Shown here one piece after another: positions 16,574-25,210 of a DNA stretch of 64,000 nt (within the stretch, counting starts at the first letter, position 1; the number at the start of each line of letters is the position of its first letter). The stretch is from Neisseriaceae bacterium. Its GTDB lineage: Bacteria > Pseudomonadota > Gammaproteobacteria > Burkholderiales > UBA11063. Below the pieces are notes generated by a model. It was given only the letters and a program-made list of their open reading frames with translations, made no database searches and was not told where the DNA came from. The position numbers were made by a program, and so were the translations under genes. The stretch covers positions 1 through 64,000 of the forward strand of contig RXJX01000015.1 of assembly GCA_003963245.1 (NCBI GenBank), given 5' to 3'.

Positions 16574-17655
16574 GAAAAAAATCTTCATTAAACTTTGTGG
16601 ATAGACTGCAATTAGGTGTAGATACTAGATTAAAAATTTATGATATGTTGAACAGTTATATGTCCGCGGGTATAGGACTTAAACAAGCCTTAATCAAAAT
16701 GCAGGAGACAGAAAAAATACGCAAGGGTTCAAAATCTGCCTTGTATAAGGTATATGGAGTCATGTTAAGACGTCTTGGGAGTGGACGCGGCAAACTGGGA
16801 GACATGTTTGAAGGGATTGCGCCTATGGCTGAAAGGATGGTTCTAAATGCTGGTGCAGCTCATATTAGGAATTCCTTTCAATCTGCAATCGATGTTGCAA
16901 TCGTTACCCGTAAAATGAACCAAGGGTTTTACGGGGCGCAGATTTATCCGGCAATCTTGTTTCTTGTATCATATATTATGTTTTTACTTTATATTGTTAA
17001 AATATTACCGGATTTATTGCTCAGCCTGCCTGAAGGCGCGGAGTATTCAAAGATGACTAATTTTGCTATTTCTTTAAACCATACTGTAATTTACTGGGTT
17101 CCGGCAACAATAATTTTTATTGTTGGAATGATTTTACTAATTGCATTATCATTGCCGAATTGGAAAGGAAAATGGAGAACAAAACTCGAGAAATTTCCAC
17201 CATACAATATGTATCGCTTAAAAGAGGGGTGCAGCTGGTTAATAGCCGTTGGGAGTTTAACCCATTCCGGTATTAAATTGGACGCTGCATTAACTCAGTT
17301 AATGAAGTTTGCAAAACCATATTTACGACACAGAATTAGTAGCACTATTTACTATTTAAAAAGGGGATCAAATATTGGCACAGCATTAACAAAAACTAAG
17401 TTAGACTTTCCAGACCCGGATATGGTAGATCGAATCGGGGTTTATGCCCAAACACCGGATTTTTCAGATAAGATAGATTCACTGGCTAAAGAATTTGCTG
17501 AGCGCGGAATTGAAAAAATTAATAAGCAATCGGCAGTAATTCGCACGTTTGGACTTGCAGTAATTGGATTTGTTGTACTAATGATAATCGGGATTAATTT
17601 TTCAATTACAAGCGATTTGTCAAATTCTCAACAAAATTATTCTTCTTCTCGTTAA
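16570..17655 (+). CDS. pilR: pilus inner-membrane platform protein PilR (GspF-like)
   Basis: Polytopic GspF/PilC-family protein that couples the ATPase to pilin extraction from the membrane. There are two T2SSF-type cytoplasmic domains. Helices are seen at about residues 135-155 (AILFLVSYIMFLLYIVKILP), 175-198 (VIYWVPATIIFIVGMILLIA) and 325-347 (GLAVIGFVVLMIIGINFSI). YMSAGIGLKQALIKM and LTHSGIKLDAALTQL are the paired family motifs. Length 361 residues. Its start is coupled to pilQ, and the major pilin follows after a short gap, the same order as in R64. Confidence 0.88.
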   Translation: MRKKSSLNFVDRLQLGVDTRLKIYDMLNSYMSAGIGLKQALIKMQETEKIRKGSKSALYKVYGVMLRRLGSGRGKLGDMFEGIAPMAERMVLNAGAAHIRNSFQSAIDVAIVTRKMNQGFYGAQIYPAILFLVSYIMFLLYIVKILPDLLLSLPEGAEYSKMTNFAISLNHTVIYWVPATIIFIVGMILLIALSLPNWKGKWRTKLEKFPPYNMYRLKEGCSWLIAVGSLTHSGIKLDAALTQLMKFAKPYLRHRISSTIYYLKRGSNIGTALTKTKLDFPDPDMVDRIGVYAQTPDFSDKIDSLAKEFAERGIEKINKQSAVIRTFGLAVIGFVVLMIIGINFSITSDLSNSQQNYSSSR

Positions 17656-17673
17656 TTTTATAAGGAAATTATT

Positions 17674-18213
17674 ATGCGTAAAAAAAATAAACAGTCTGGT
17701 TATACCATCCCTGAAATTTTGATTGGAGTTGCAGTTGTTGGCGTAGTGGCGGCGATAACATATGCTGGTTATCGGATGTATCAATCTCAACAAAATAGTA
17801 ATAATTTTGGTAACATCGTTAATCAGATAACCAACAATGTCATTCAATCATACCAAAAATCGCAAACTGGTTATACCAATATTGCATCAGACATGAAGCC
17901 CCTGATTCAGGAAAAAGTTTTCCCGGATACAATGACTATTGACTCAAGCGCGGGCACGGTAAAAATATTTAGCGGTGCAGTTACATTGGCTGCTGATGCG
18001 AATACTGGAGGCTTTACGTTGTCATTTGCCAAAGTGCCAAGTGATACCTGTATGAAATCTTTGGCTGCGATGGGGGGCTCAGGATTTAATGCAATTGACG
18101 TTGGTGGATCTAACTTATGGACAACCGGTAGTGACTGGCCAGCAAAAAGCACTATAGCAACCCAATGTGGCAATGGTTCTGGAAATGTCGTCATGGCATT
18201 TCACGCAGGTTAA
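17674..18213 (+). CDS. pilS: major type IVb prepilin PilS
   Basis: Main subunit of the thin pilus. The leader MRKKNKQSG ends at the prepilin peptidase site G/Y, and the mature N-terminal helix begins YTIPEILIGVAVVGVVAAIT with the required glutamate at mature position 5. The globular domain has strands and a C-terminal cysteine pair (SDTCMKSL and TQCGNG), likely the D-region disulfide. It is 179 residues as precursor. The ribosome binding site is AAGGAA. No dedicated prepilin peptidase (PilU) is visible in the window, so a chromosomal peptidase is presumably used. Confidence 0.9.
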   Translation: MRKKNKQSGYTIPEILIGVAVVGVVAAITYAGYRMYQSQQNSNNFGNIVNQITNNVIQSYQKSQTGYTNIASDMKPLIQEKVFPDTMTIDSSAGTVKIFSGAVTLAADANTGGFTLSFAKVPSDTCMKSLAAMGGSGFNAIDVGGSNLWTTGSDWPAKSTIATQCGNGSGNVVMAFHAG

Positions 18214-18216
18214 TTA

Positions 18217-18786
18217 ATGGGGATTATTTGGTTTGGCGGTATTGCCACATTGATGCTGGCAATACTGGCTGGAAGCAGCTTCAATAATGAACCACTACAT
18301 TACACAAATAAAAACAGCACAGTTGCGTCTGAGGTGGCAGACAATCTGCAAATTTTAGCAATGGCCGGCACGGCTTATACCATTGATAGCAAATTAGCAG
18401 CGGCAACACTTATACCGGCTGCTAATTTAACAGGTTATTTACCTCAAGGATTCAGTAGTCAACTAAGTTATAGCATGTTATTTGCTATTGACCAATATCA
18501 AAACAAATGGTTAATACTAAGTTTTAATAAACAAAATTACAGAGGGATAACCAGTAACTCATTCTCAGAGGATGTTCTTCGTTCATTAATCCAAAAAGTA
18601 AATAACAAAGCTGTTGATAATCAGAATAATTATCAATCAGTTTATACTGGGATTAACACCAACTGCTCATTAAATTCGAATCTACAAAAGCTTGATGGTT
18701 CATTACAGCAATCATTCAACTATGTTTGTAACAACATTCAAGGCATTAATAAATATGTCCTTATGGTACCAGATAACTATTACTAG
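18217..18786 (+). CDS. pilM: PilM-like pilus protein
   Basis: An N-terminal hydrophobic anchor or signal (IWFGGIATLMLAILAGSSF) precedes a domain of about 165 residues with the segment LTGYLPQGFSSQLSY, which resembles PilM of R64/IncI thin pili. Two cysteines (NTNCSLN and YVCNN) may form a disulfide. PilM's precise job is not settled; it is needed for thin pilus formation. The gene starts 3 bases after pilS and is followed 11 bases later by pilV. In R64 it sits elsewhere in the operon, so the order differs. Similarity is moderate. Confidence 0.6.
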   Translation: MGIIWFGGIATLMLAILAGSSFNNEPLHYTNKNSTVASEVADNLQILAMAGTAYTIDSKLAAATLIPAANLTGYLPQGFSSQLSYSMLFAIDQYQNKWLILSFNKQNYRGITSNSFSEDVLRSLIQKVNNKAVDNQNNYQSVYTGINTNCSLNSNLQKLDGSLQQSFNYVCNNIQGINKYVLMVPDNYY

Positions 18787-18797
18787 GAACATAATAG

Positions 18798-20282
18798 ATG
18801 AAGATAGTAAAAAAACAGTCAGGTTATACTATATTAGAGCTAGTAATTGGTGCAACTGTGGTTGCTGCACTGTCTGCAATGATTTTACCAATGATGAATA
18901 GGAATAACTCAGCTATAAAAGCTCAGTCATTGGCAGATCAAACAGTGACATATAGTAAAACATATGCTAGGTTCGTTATTAACAATTACAGTGCGATTGT
19001 TGCGCAAGCGCAAACAAATACAGTTTATTTACCATGGTCTACTCTTGTAACCGCAGGATATGTTCCAACCGGTACTATTGGAAATACCAATAGGCTGGGG
19101 CAAACACCGTGTGCGGCTGTCACATATAATTTTGTCACAAGACAATTACAACCTATAATGTTTTATGTTGGCGGAAATGCTAAAGCAAAATCTTTTGCTG
19201 TAATGGATGCGACCAGTGCATCCAACCAAATCGGTGGAGCAGCTGGTATTTATACCAAAGACCCCAATGATAAAGATGTGCGACAGTCTGGTGCTGGAGT
19301 TTTTGGTAATCATGGTGGATGGTTTCTTCCGGATAGTACCTCATCTATCCAACAAATTCAATCTGGTTGCGGTGCTACACTACAAAATAATAGTATTGTA
19401 ATGAACCTTGCTATGATGTCGGAATACAGTGGCGGATTAGCGCCAGATACGAGTCTCCATCGTTTTAAAGACCCCTTAAATCCAAACTTAGGTGACCAAA
19501 ATAATACCAATACAGCGACTACGGACTTAAGTTTAAATCCGATTGACCCAACTAATCCTAATGCCCCATCAAAAAAACTATTCTTAAATGGAAATGATAA
19601 TAGTGGGGTGTTCTTACAAAGCACAGGGCAATCAACCAGCGCACAGACGCGAATAGTAGAATTTCATAATGCAGCCTTAGCTGCAAATACAGTACAGCCT
19701 ACAGAGTCTTATTTTACATTTAAATATTGTAAATCTAATGAGGTTGGAAGTATGGCTCGCCAGAGAGATACAAATGTTATCATTCAGAGCCAACTTCAAT
19801 GCACGCACAATCCATTATTTTGTCAGGGTACTGATCCATATGGTCAACCATTAGCTGAATACTGCTATTTGCCTGTAAGTGATATTGCCGTTACATATAA
19901 ACCAAACCTTTCATCAGTTAGCTGTCCATTTGGTTACGTTGATATGACAGTACCGCCAGTTGTAACGCAGGGGAATCCGCCGCCAAATTTTGTGGGTGGA
20001 AAATGGGAATGCTGGAGTAGTGTTCTAGGTGTTTGTACTAATTGGCAGTATGTAAACCGGAATGAGTGTTCATGGAATAACCCACAAACAGTTTATAATA
20101 AAACAGGAATTAAGTCGTATGGTCAGTTTTCAGTGGCAACAGGATTGAGTGCGGTAACTACTTGGGGGCAGAATTCGAATGGTTATGATTGTAATTACAG
20201 TGGGCATTCTAGCGTTGCGCCTGGGATAGTGCAGTCAATTACATGCACAACTGTAACTCCTGTAATTGATTATAGTCCATAA
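18798..20282 (+). CDS. pilV: PilV-type minor pilin/tip adhesin 1
   Basis: Prepilin-like tip protein that in R64 recognises recipient-cell surface sugars. The leader ends QSG/YTILELVIGATVVAALS with Glu5. The shufflon-type constant region follows, with LVTAGYVPTG, LAPDTSLHRFKD and CNYSGHSS-like cysteine-rich parts. The last 110 residues or so (from KWECW) are the variable, binding part. Length 494 residues. In R64 the 3' end is shuffled by Rci at sfx repeats; neither the recombinase nor such repeats are seen here. A second paralogue lies at 22470. Confidence 0.85.
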   Translation: MKIVKKQSGYTILELVIGATVVAALSAMILPMMNRNNSAIKAQSLADQTVTYSKTYARFVINNYSAIVAQAQTNTVYLPWSTLVTAGYVPTGTIGNTNRLGQTPCAAVTYNFVTRQLQPIMFYVGGNAKAKSFAVMDATSASNQIGGAAGIYTKDPNDKDVRQSGAGVFGNHGGWFLPDSTSSIQQIQSGCGATLQNNSIVMNLAMMSEYSGGLAPDTSLHRFKDPLNPNLGDQNNTNTATTDLSLNPIDPTNPNAPSKKLFLNGNDNSGVFLQSTGQSTSAQTRIVEFHNAALAANTVQPTESYFTFKYCKSNEVGSMARQRDTNVIIQSQLQCTHNPLFCQGTDPYGQPLAEYCYLPVSDIAVTYKPNLSSVSCPFGYVDMTVPPVVTQGNPPPNFVGGKWECWSSVLGVCTNWQYVNRNECSWNNPQTVYNKTGIKSYGQFSVATGLSAVTTWGQNSNGYDCNYSGHSSVAPGIVQSITCTTVTPVIDYSP

Positions 20283-20382
20283 TTACTATTTATTGGTGTG
20301 AATTAATACAACATTTTAAATGGTGTGTAGCGATTAAATAAGTAAATACGCAAATACGTACACATGCAAAGTTAACTTGTGT

Positions 20383-20413
20383 TATAATATAGTATTCTTA
20401 AAGGAGGATACTA
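20383..20413 (+). promoter_or_regulatory. promoter and operator of the toxin-antitoxin pair
   Basis: TGTTATAAT (20380-20388) is an extended -10. TAGTAT (20390-20395) and ATACTA (20408-20413) are inverted repeats either side of the ribosome binding site AAGGAGG (20401-20406 and neighbours). A ribbon-helix-helix antitoxin would be expected to bind such a site and repress its own operon. Confidence 0.5.
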
Positions 20414-20415
20414 TT

Positions 20416-20664
20416 ATGAGCAGAATTAATATTGTATTAGATGATTTTCGTACTGAAGGCTTAGAGCAACTAGAGTTTAAGGAAAAAAAGACTAAAACCC
20501 AGTTAATTAAAGAGGCACTTGATTTATTATTTAGAGCAAAAAGCATTGAAAGTCAGAAGGATGATCTCCAAGAATTCTTTGGGATTCTCAAAGGCACAGA
20601 AATGGAAGTTGATGGCTTAGAATATCAACGTCAAATCCGTGAAGAGTGGGAGCGCAACCAATGA
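20416..20664 (+). CDS. antitoxin, ribbon-helix-helix type
   Basis: Putative antitoxin that binds the promoter and neutralises the PIN toxin next to it. The N-terminal strand SRINIVLDDF with following helices (EKKTKTQLIKEALDLLF) fits a ribbon-helix-helix fold. The charged C-terminal tail would wrap the toxin. ATG 20416 is taken since AAGGAGG stands 9 bases upstream; an in-frame start at 20377 lies within the promoter. The toxin start overlaps its stop as ATGA. The length of 82 residues is usual. Confidence 0.8.
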   Translation: MSRINIVLDDFRTEGLEQLEFKEKKTKTQLIKEALDLLFRAKSIESQKDDLQEFFGILKGTEMEVDGLEYQRQIREEWERNQ

Positions 20665-21023
20665 AAGCAATGTTTGACTCAAATATTTTAATGGACTATT
20701 TAAATCAAGTGGATGCTTCGCGTGATGTACTCAGTCAATACCAAGAGCGTTATATTAGTTTAATTACCTATATTGAAGTCTTGGCTGGAGCAAAAACTTT
20801 ACAAGATGAATATGTTATTAAAGGATTCTTAAATAAATTTCACATAATTATACCAAATGTAAAAATTGGAGATCAAACAGTTAAACTGAGGAAAGAATAT
20901 CGTTTTAAGTTACCAGATGCGTTAATAGTAGCTAGTAGTATTGAGCAAGATATTCAACTATTTACCAGAGATGAAAACCTGTTAAATAAGTTTGCCAATG
21001 TAGTTATTCCATACCGTTTATAA
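20661..21023 (+). CDS. VapC-like PIN-domain toxin
   Basis: Predicted metal-dependent ribonuclease that stops growth when free of its antitoxin. The PIN acidic residues are visible: FDSNILMDYL (first Asp at residue 5 from ATG 20661), YIEVLAG (Glu), LPDALIVASS (Asp) and FTRDENLL (Asp). About 120 residues. The start at 20661 overlaps the antitoxin stop by 4 bases, as is usual for vapBC. The pair lies inside the pilus operon on the same strand, where it may stabilise the element. Confidence 0.85.
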   Translation: MKAMFDSNILMDYLNQVDASRDVLSQYQERYISLITYIEVLAGAKTLQDEYVIKGFLNKFHIIIPNVKIGDQTVKLRKEYRFKLPDALIVASSIEQDIQLFTRDENLLNKFANVVIPYRL

Positions 21024-21042
21024 GATTTACGGAGATATGAAA

Positions 21043-22458
21043 ATGCTAAAACAATTATCAATCGCAACCGCAGCTATATTAATAGTTGCGTGCAATGGTG
21101 GTGGCTCTTCTGGTAATAATCCAAGCCCTGAACCAAGCCCGACACCTACGCCATTAAATTCTCTAACGGTTACCATCATGCAGGAAAGCAATCCTGTAAC
21201 CAATAATACCATTGACATGCGTGACTTTGCAATCTCACCAATTGTAAATATAGTATATACGAACACTGAATCATTCCCGATTGTGTTGCGTACGGATGTT
21301 AATTTTGATAATTCCGGATGCGGTGTTAGCACACCTGCGGAATGCCCATCTCTTGAACAAATAACCGCAGAATTGAATTTACCTAATCGTTGTGCTAATG
21401 TTGGTCAAACGGTGACGCTTAACTCTGGTGATTATTGCATACAAAGTTTTAGAGCAAACAGTGGCTGGAACTTTACAAACTCAGAATCACTGCTTTTTGT
21501 TCCTACGGGACTTCCAGAACCAGATGGTTCACGACCTCCTGTATATCTCTACTACAATCAAAATAACCCATCACAAAAAGGAAAGGGTACATTTAATTTA
21601 ACTCTTTTGGTTGGTATTACCCAGAATCTCGGTCAAATTGGCACAGTTAATCCTGGTGCAAGATTAATCCCGGATAATAGCTCAAATTATGTTTATCGCA
21701 ATATTTTAGATGGTAGTGGTAATGTTGGTAAATATTCTATTACTTATGATGATGTAAATCACACCGCTGCATTTAACACTACTCCTGAGACTGCAATACC
21801 TTACCCTTATCCTGTTAGTGAGGGTGATAATTTTGTAGGAATTGCAAATAATGGAGATCTTATCGGTAGCCAGTGGAATGTAAATACTTGGTTAGTAAAT
21901 TTCACCAATAAAATCCAATATGGCATGTATTCTCCACAGGTTTCTAATGGATATAACGATATGTTTGTCGGATTGGATGGTGAGAATTATGCTGTTAATT
22001 TGGGACTATGGGGTTATGGTTCATATTCTGGGACCAAAATTGCAACATTTAACCCTAATGAATCTGCAATCCCAGATATTTCCGCTATTACTGAGAGCGG
22101 CAATTTTGCAGTAACCCGTGAAGGCAATATTATTGTGGCTTCAGGAGGGAAATATTATTATTGTTACATGAAATCTAATGCCTATTCTAAAAAAGTTTTA
22201 GGTACAAATACCCCATCTTGGATAACTGAAGCATTCGGTACAGTGCTAGTCATAGGTAATAAAGTCTACGCTGGTTATAGAGATAGTGGCTACTCGAATT
22301 ATTACTTCGGCGTAAATGGTAACGACTGTACTATAGACTGGTCTGATGCAAGAAGATTAGTTGGAAATAATACACTGTATACCAAAAATAATCGTGTACT
22401 ATTTACTAATGATGGGATTGGCGGATTGTATTACTACCCATACTCACCAAATAATTAG
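21043..22458 (+). CDS. large lipoprotein with possible beta-propeller
   Basis: Function not recognised. The signal MLKQLSIATAAILIVACNGG gives an acylated cysteine. A proline-rich stalk (NNPSPEPSPTPTP) would lift the body off the membrane. The second half has repeated aromatic strand patterns (NGYNDMFVGLDGENYAVN and GYSNYYFGVNGNDC), suggesting a propeller-like or repeat beta domain. ATG 21043 fits GGAGAT better than ATG 21037. It lies between the toxin gene and the second PilV gene, hence it could be a surface partner of the pilus tip. About 471 residues. Confidence 0.65.
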   Translation: MLKQLSIATAAILIVACNGGGSSGNNPSPEPSPTPTPLNSLTVTIMQESNPVTNNTIDMRDFAISPIVNIVYTNTESFPIVLRTDVNFDNSGCGVSTPAECPSLEQITAELNLPNRCANVGQTVTLNSGDYCIQSFRANSGWNFTNSESLLFVPTGLPEPDGSRPPVYLYYNQNNPSQKGKGTFNLTLLVGITQNLGQIGTVNPGARLIPDNSSNYVYRNILDGSGNVGKYSITYDDVNHTAAFNTTPETAIPYPYPVSEGDNFVGIANNGDLIGSQWNVNTWLVNFTNKIQYGMYSPQVSNGYNDMFVGLDGENYAVNLGLWGYGSYSGTKIATFNPNESAIPDISAITESGNFAVTREGNIIVASGGKYYYCYMKSNAYSKKVLGTNTPSWITEAFGTVLVIGNKVYAGYRDSGYSNYYFGVNGNDCTIDWSDARRLVGNNTLYTKNNRVLFTNDGIGGLYYYPYSPNN

Positions 22459-22469
22459 AAAGATTTACT

Positions 22470-23951
22470 ATGCGCAGAAGAAGCGGTTTTACGATGATTG
22501 AATTGCTGATAATGACGGCAATCGCAACGGCAATATTGGCAATATTCATTCAGTGGATAACCTATCGAACCAAGCTTAACATGGCAAAAGCTTATGCAAA
22601 CCAAACAACTGCGTATAGTAATGTATTCCTCACGTACCTCACTAAAAATAAAGCAACAATTCTTGCTAACATGACTCCCGGTTCTTCAATTGTTGTTAGT
22701 TGGAATGATCTTGTTACGCAGGGATATGTACCCACTGGATTTAGTACTAATAACATGTATAATCAAAAGCCATGTCTTATTATTACTCAACAACCTAGTA
22801 AGATTTTATACCCAATACTAGTTTACGTTGATGGTCGAGCTGTAGAATCGTTTATATTCACGCGCTCAATGTCATGGCTGGGAGGTGTTTCTGGATACTA
22901 TTCGAAATCTCAAAATAGTATTATCGGCGCGTTAGGGGCGTGGAAATATAACAATTTTACCTCATACCCAATCAGTAATTGTGGTAATACTATTCAAAAT
23001 GGAGCGCTAGCAGTAAACATCGGGATGATGAATGCATTTAATGATGCTATTAGTCCGGATGTTAGCCTTCATCGTCCAAAGGATTATCAGAGCAATTTGG
23101 GTGAGTCTTTTAATACCAATACGGCTTTTACTGATTTAACGTTAACAAAAGCTGGAAATCAATCGTCAGCTAAGTTATTTTTCAACCATGCAAACAATAT
23201 ATACTTGGCACAAAATAATGTTAATGATCCAACAACAACAATTAGCAATGCTGCAATAACGGCGAATTCAGTACAACCTATAGTTAAAAATAATCCTGGT
23301 ACGGCTTGCACCTCTTCTCAACTTGGAAGCATTAGTTCTCAAACTAATGCAACCAGTGGAATGCAGTCAAGTACTTTAGTATGTAGTTATAATCCACCGG
23401 TATGTCGTGCGCAGTCTGGCACGGATTATTGTTACACGCCGATTAAGAGTAATACCATTAAATATACCAATACAGGCTACATGGGTTCTTCATTTACTTG
23501 CCCCGGAATTGCTCCAATTGCTATCGATGCCCAAAATAATGCAGGTACGGCTATTATTAATTATAGATCGTGTCCAATGAAACAAATATTTGAATGGGAT
23601 TGTAATAGTGGATCACCACAATCACAATCAGTTAGTTCTGGAGTGTCAGGTCAATTTTTAAGTTCCCCTATTAATGTAAATGGTCAAACATTCAATATTA
23701 ATGTCGGATATCAGGTAACCGGAACACCTACAGACTTAACCTCTTGTAGTAGTAGATGTAGCGCTTTAGGTATGGACGTAGGTAAAATTGTTTGGGGTAA
23801 AGTAAATAATTACAGTTGTCTTTGCAACAAACAAAAAAATGGAAATTTCGATGCTAATGGATATTTCGACGCTTACTCAGTATCATCCGGTGGATCAGCA
23901 ACGATAAAATATATAACATGTTCAAGTAAAATGATTTTAACTCAACAATAA
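22470..23951 (+). CDS. pilV: PilV-type minor pilin/tip adhesin 2
   Basis: Paralogue of the protein at 18798. The leader ends RRSG/FTMIELLIMTAIATAILA with Glu5. The constant part matches the first PilV in many places: LVTQGYVPTG, ISPDVSLHRPKD, FNTNTAFTDLTL, AITANSVQP and CSYNPPVC. The C-terminal 115 or so residues differ completely and contain a cysteine-rich segment (SCSSRCSALGMD, YSCLCNKQK), so the binding tip probably has another target. Length 493 residues, almost equal to the first copy. Two fixed tips replace the switching tips of a shufflon. Confidence 0.85.
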   Translation: MRRRSGFTMIELLIMTAIATAILAIFIQWITYRTKLNMAKAYANQTTAYSNVFLTYLTKNKATILANMTPGSSIVVSWNDLVTQGYVPTGFSTNNMYNQKPCLIITQQPSKILYPILVYVDGRAVESFIFTRSMSWLGGVSGYYSKSQNSIIGALGAWKYNNFTSYPISNCGNTIQNGALAVNIGMMNAFNDAISPDVSLHRPKDYQSNLGESFNTNTAFTDLTLTKAGNQSSAKLFFNHANNIYLAQNNVNDPTTTISNAAITANSVQPIVKNNPGTACTSSQLGSISSQTNATSGMQSSTLVCSYNPPVCRAQSGTDYCYTPIKSNTIKYTNTGYMGSSFTCPGIAPIAIDAQNNAGTAIINYRSCPMKQIFEWDCNSGSPQSQSVSSGVSGQFLSSPINVNGQTFNINVGYQVTGTPTDLTSCSSRCSALGMDVGKIVWGKVNNYSCLCNKQKNGNFDANGYFDAYSVSSGGSATIKYITCSSKMILTQQ

Positions 23952-23976
23952 ATAACTATTTTAAAAGGATTTCCAA

Positions 23977-24372
23977 ATGAATAAAATTATTATGACACTC
24001 TTGGTTGGATTGGTGTTGACATCATGCTCATCTGTACCGGTAGTTAAATATCAACAGTGCAAGACATATTCAATTAGTGGCGATAATGTAGAATGGAAGC
24101 CCGTTAAATTTTATCAATCTGCCAGTGAGAAAAAATTGTACATCCAATTACCGGAATATGCAAATTTTGAGCCAAGTTTATTTGTAAATGATCCTGATTT
24201 TGATAGACCCGCTGGAGTTCCGTACACTTATAATAAAACCACTCACACTTTTAGGATTGATGATAATTATGATGAATATATCCTAAGTCGAACAGACCCA
24301 GACACTACTTCTGATGAAATAGTTTATATTAAGTGCAACCGTTGGTTGCCGTTAGAAAATGAAAGCGAATAA
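23977..24372 (+). CDS. small lipoprotein consisting of a VirB9/TrbG C-terminal-like domain
   Basis: Lipobox VLTSC gives Cys17. After that the chain reads like the C-terminal domain of VirB9/TrbG. YSISGDNVEWKPVKFYQSA and KKLYIQLPEYANFEPSLFV parallel YEVSGDDVSWKPVTIFDDG and HVFIKFPDNMQTSPVLLEI in the full-length TrbG at 37432. The N-terminal VirB9 part is absent. A lipid-anchored VirB9 C-terminal domain would resemble a fused VirB7-VirB9 unit of an outer-membrane ring. It follows pilV2 with an AAAGGA ribosome binding site, so it is probably expressed with the pilus. Role inferred only. Confidence 0.6.
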   Translation: MNKIIMTLLVGLVLTSCSSVPVVKYQQCKTYSISGDNVEWKPVKFYQSASEKKLYIQLPEYANFEPSLFVNDPDFDRPAGVPYTYNKTTHTFRIDDNYDEYILSRTDPDTTSDEIVYIKCNRWLPLENESE

Positions 24373-24438
24373 CTGAATCATTTGATTTAGAGTGAGTTTT
24401 ACTGAAGAATTATTAATATTTAAGGAAAGAGCTTAATC

Positions 24439-25134
24439 ATGAAAAAACTATTCATTATTGCCGCAATAGCGACCAATGTATTTGCAATGCAAGAAAGTCA
24501 ATTAGTTATTCCTGCTACTACACCAAAACAACAAATTGTCTTAAACACACAGACTATACTGGTGAAAAATGATAATAAAAAACTCGATTGGACAAAAATT
24601 ACTGGTAAAGTAGAATACAGCCCTAATTTTATTTTTAATAAAACAGAAAGTAATATAGATTTCGCTAAATTAGGTTATCAATTTAATATATTATCAGATG
24701 CTGATCTTTTAATTTCTCATAATAATGATTTATCTATGATTGGAAAGTCCCTTGAAATTCGATATGTAAAATCAGTTACTAATGGTGTTATTAATTCTGG
24801 AGTGGTTACCCCTGGCTATAGTATTGCATTCCAAGCGATGCCCATTGATAGTAATAAAATTTTACTCAAAGGAAAAATTAACGTTGTAGAGTTAAAGCAG
24901 ATGTCAAAATTTAATAGCGGATCAGCCGTAATTGATCAACCAAATACACGTAGCTGTGATCTCCAACCTACTCAAACAGTTAAATTAGGGGAAACATTAG
25001 TAATTGATAATTGTAAAATAAATTATGATAATGTATTGTCAACTTATTTCGGTGAAAGTAAGGTCGCAGATCCTGATGGTTCAAGGGATGCAAATATTAT
25101 TTTTTTGATTACGCCTAGAATAGTAACCAAATAA
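24439..25134 (+). CDS. exported protein with secretin C-terminal-like domain
   Basis: A signal peptide (LFIIAAIATNVFA) is followed by a domain of about 210 residues resembling the end of a secretin. KILLKGKINVVELKQMS, TVKLGETLVIDN and the final strand IIFLITPRIVTK parallel NLQLTINISELIGM, TMRTGDTLVLSG and VFVTPEIIGSK in the PilN secretin at 11466. There are no N0/N1 domains and the barrel region seems short, so it may not form a channel by itself. It may join or regulate the secretin ring. AAGGAAAGAG precedes the ATG. It is the last exported gene of this block. Confidence 0.5.
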   Translation: MKKLFIIAAIATNVFAMQESQLVIPATTPKQQIVLNTQTILVKNDNKKLDWTKITGKVEYSPNFIFNKTESNIDFAKLGYQFNILSDADLLISHNNDLSMIGKSLEIRYVKSVTNGVINSGVVTPGYSIAFQAMPIDSNKILLKGKINVVELKQMSKFNSGSAVIDQPNTRSCDLQPTQTVKLGETLVIDNCKINYDNVLSTYFGESKVADPDGSRDANIIFLITPRIVTK

Positions 25135-25210
25135 AGTTTAGATTCTTAATATTTTATAACCAAGTAGTGGTTACGGTATTTTTGAATGGTTTAAAAGGAA
25201 TAACGTAAAA

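Noticed and set aside
18798..23951. R64-type shufflon with sfx inversion repeats
   Set aside because: Both pilV genes are complete frames; no 19-base sfx-like repeats or Rci recombinase were seen.
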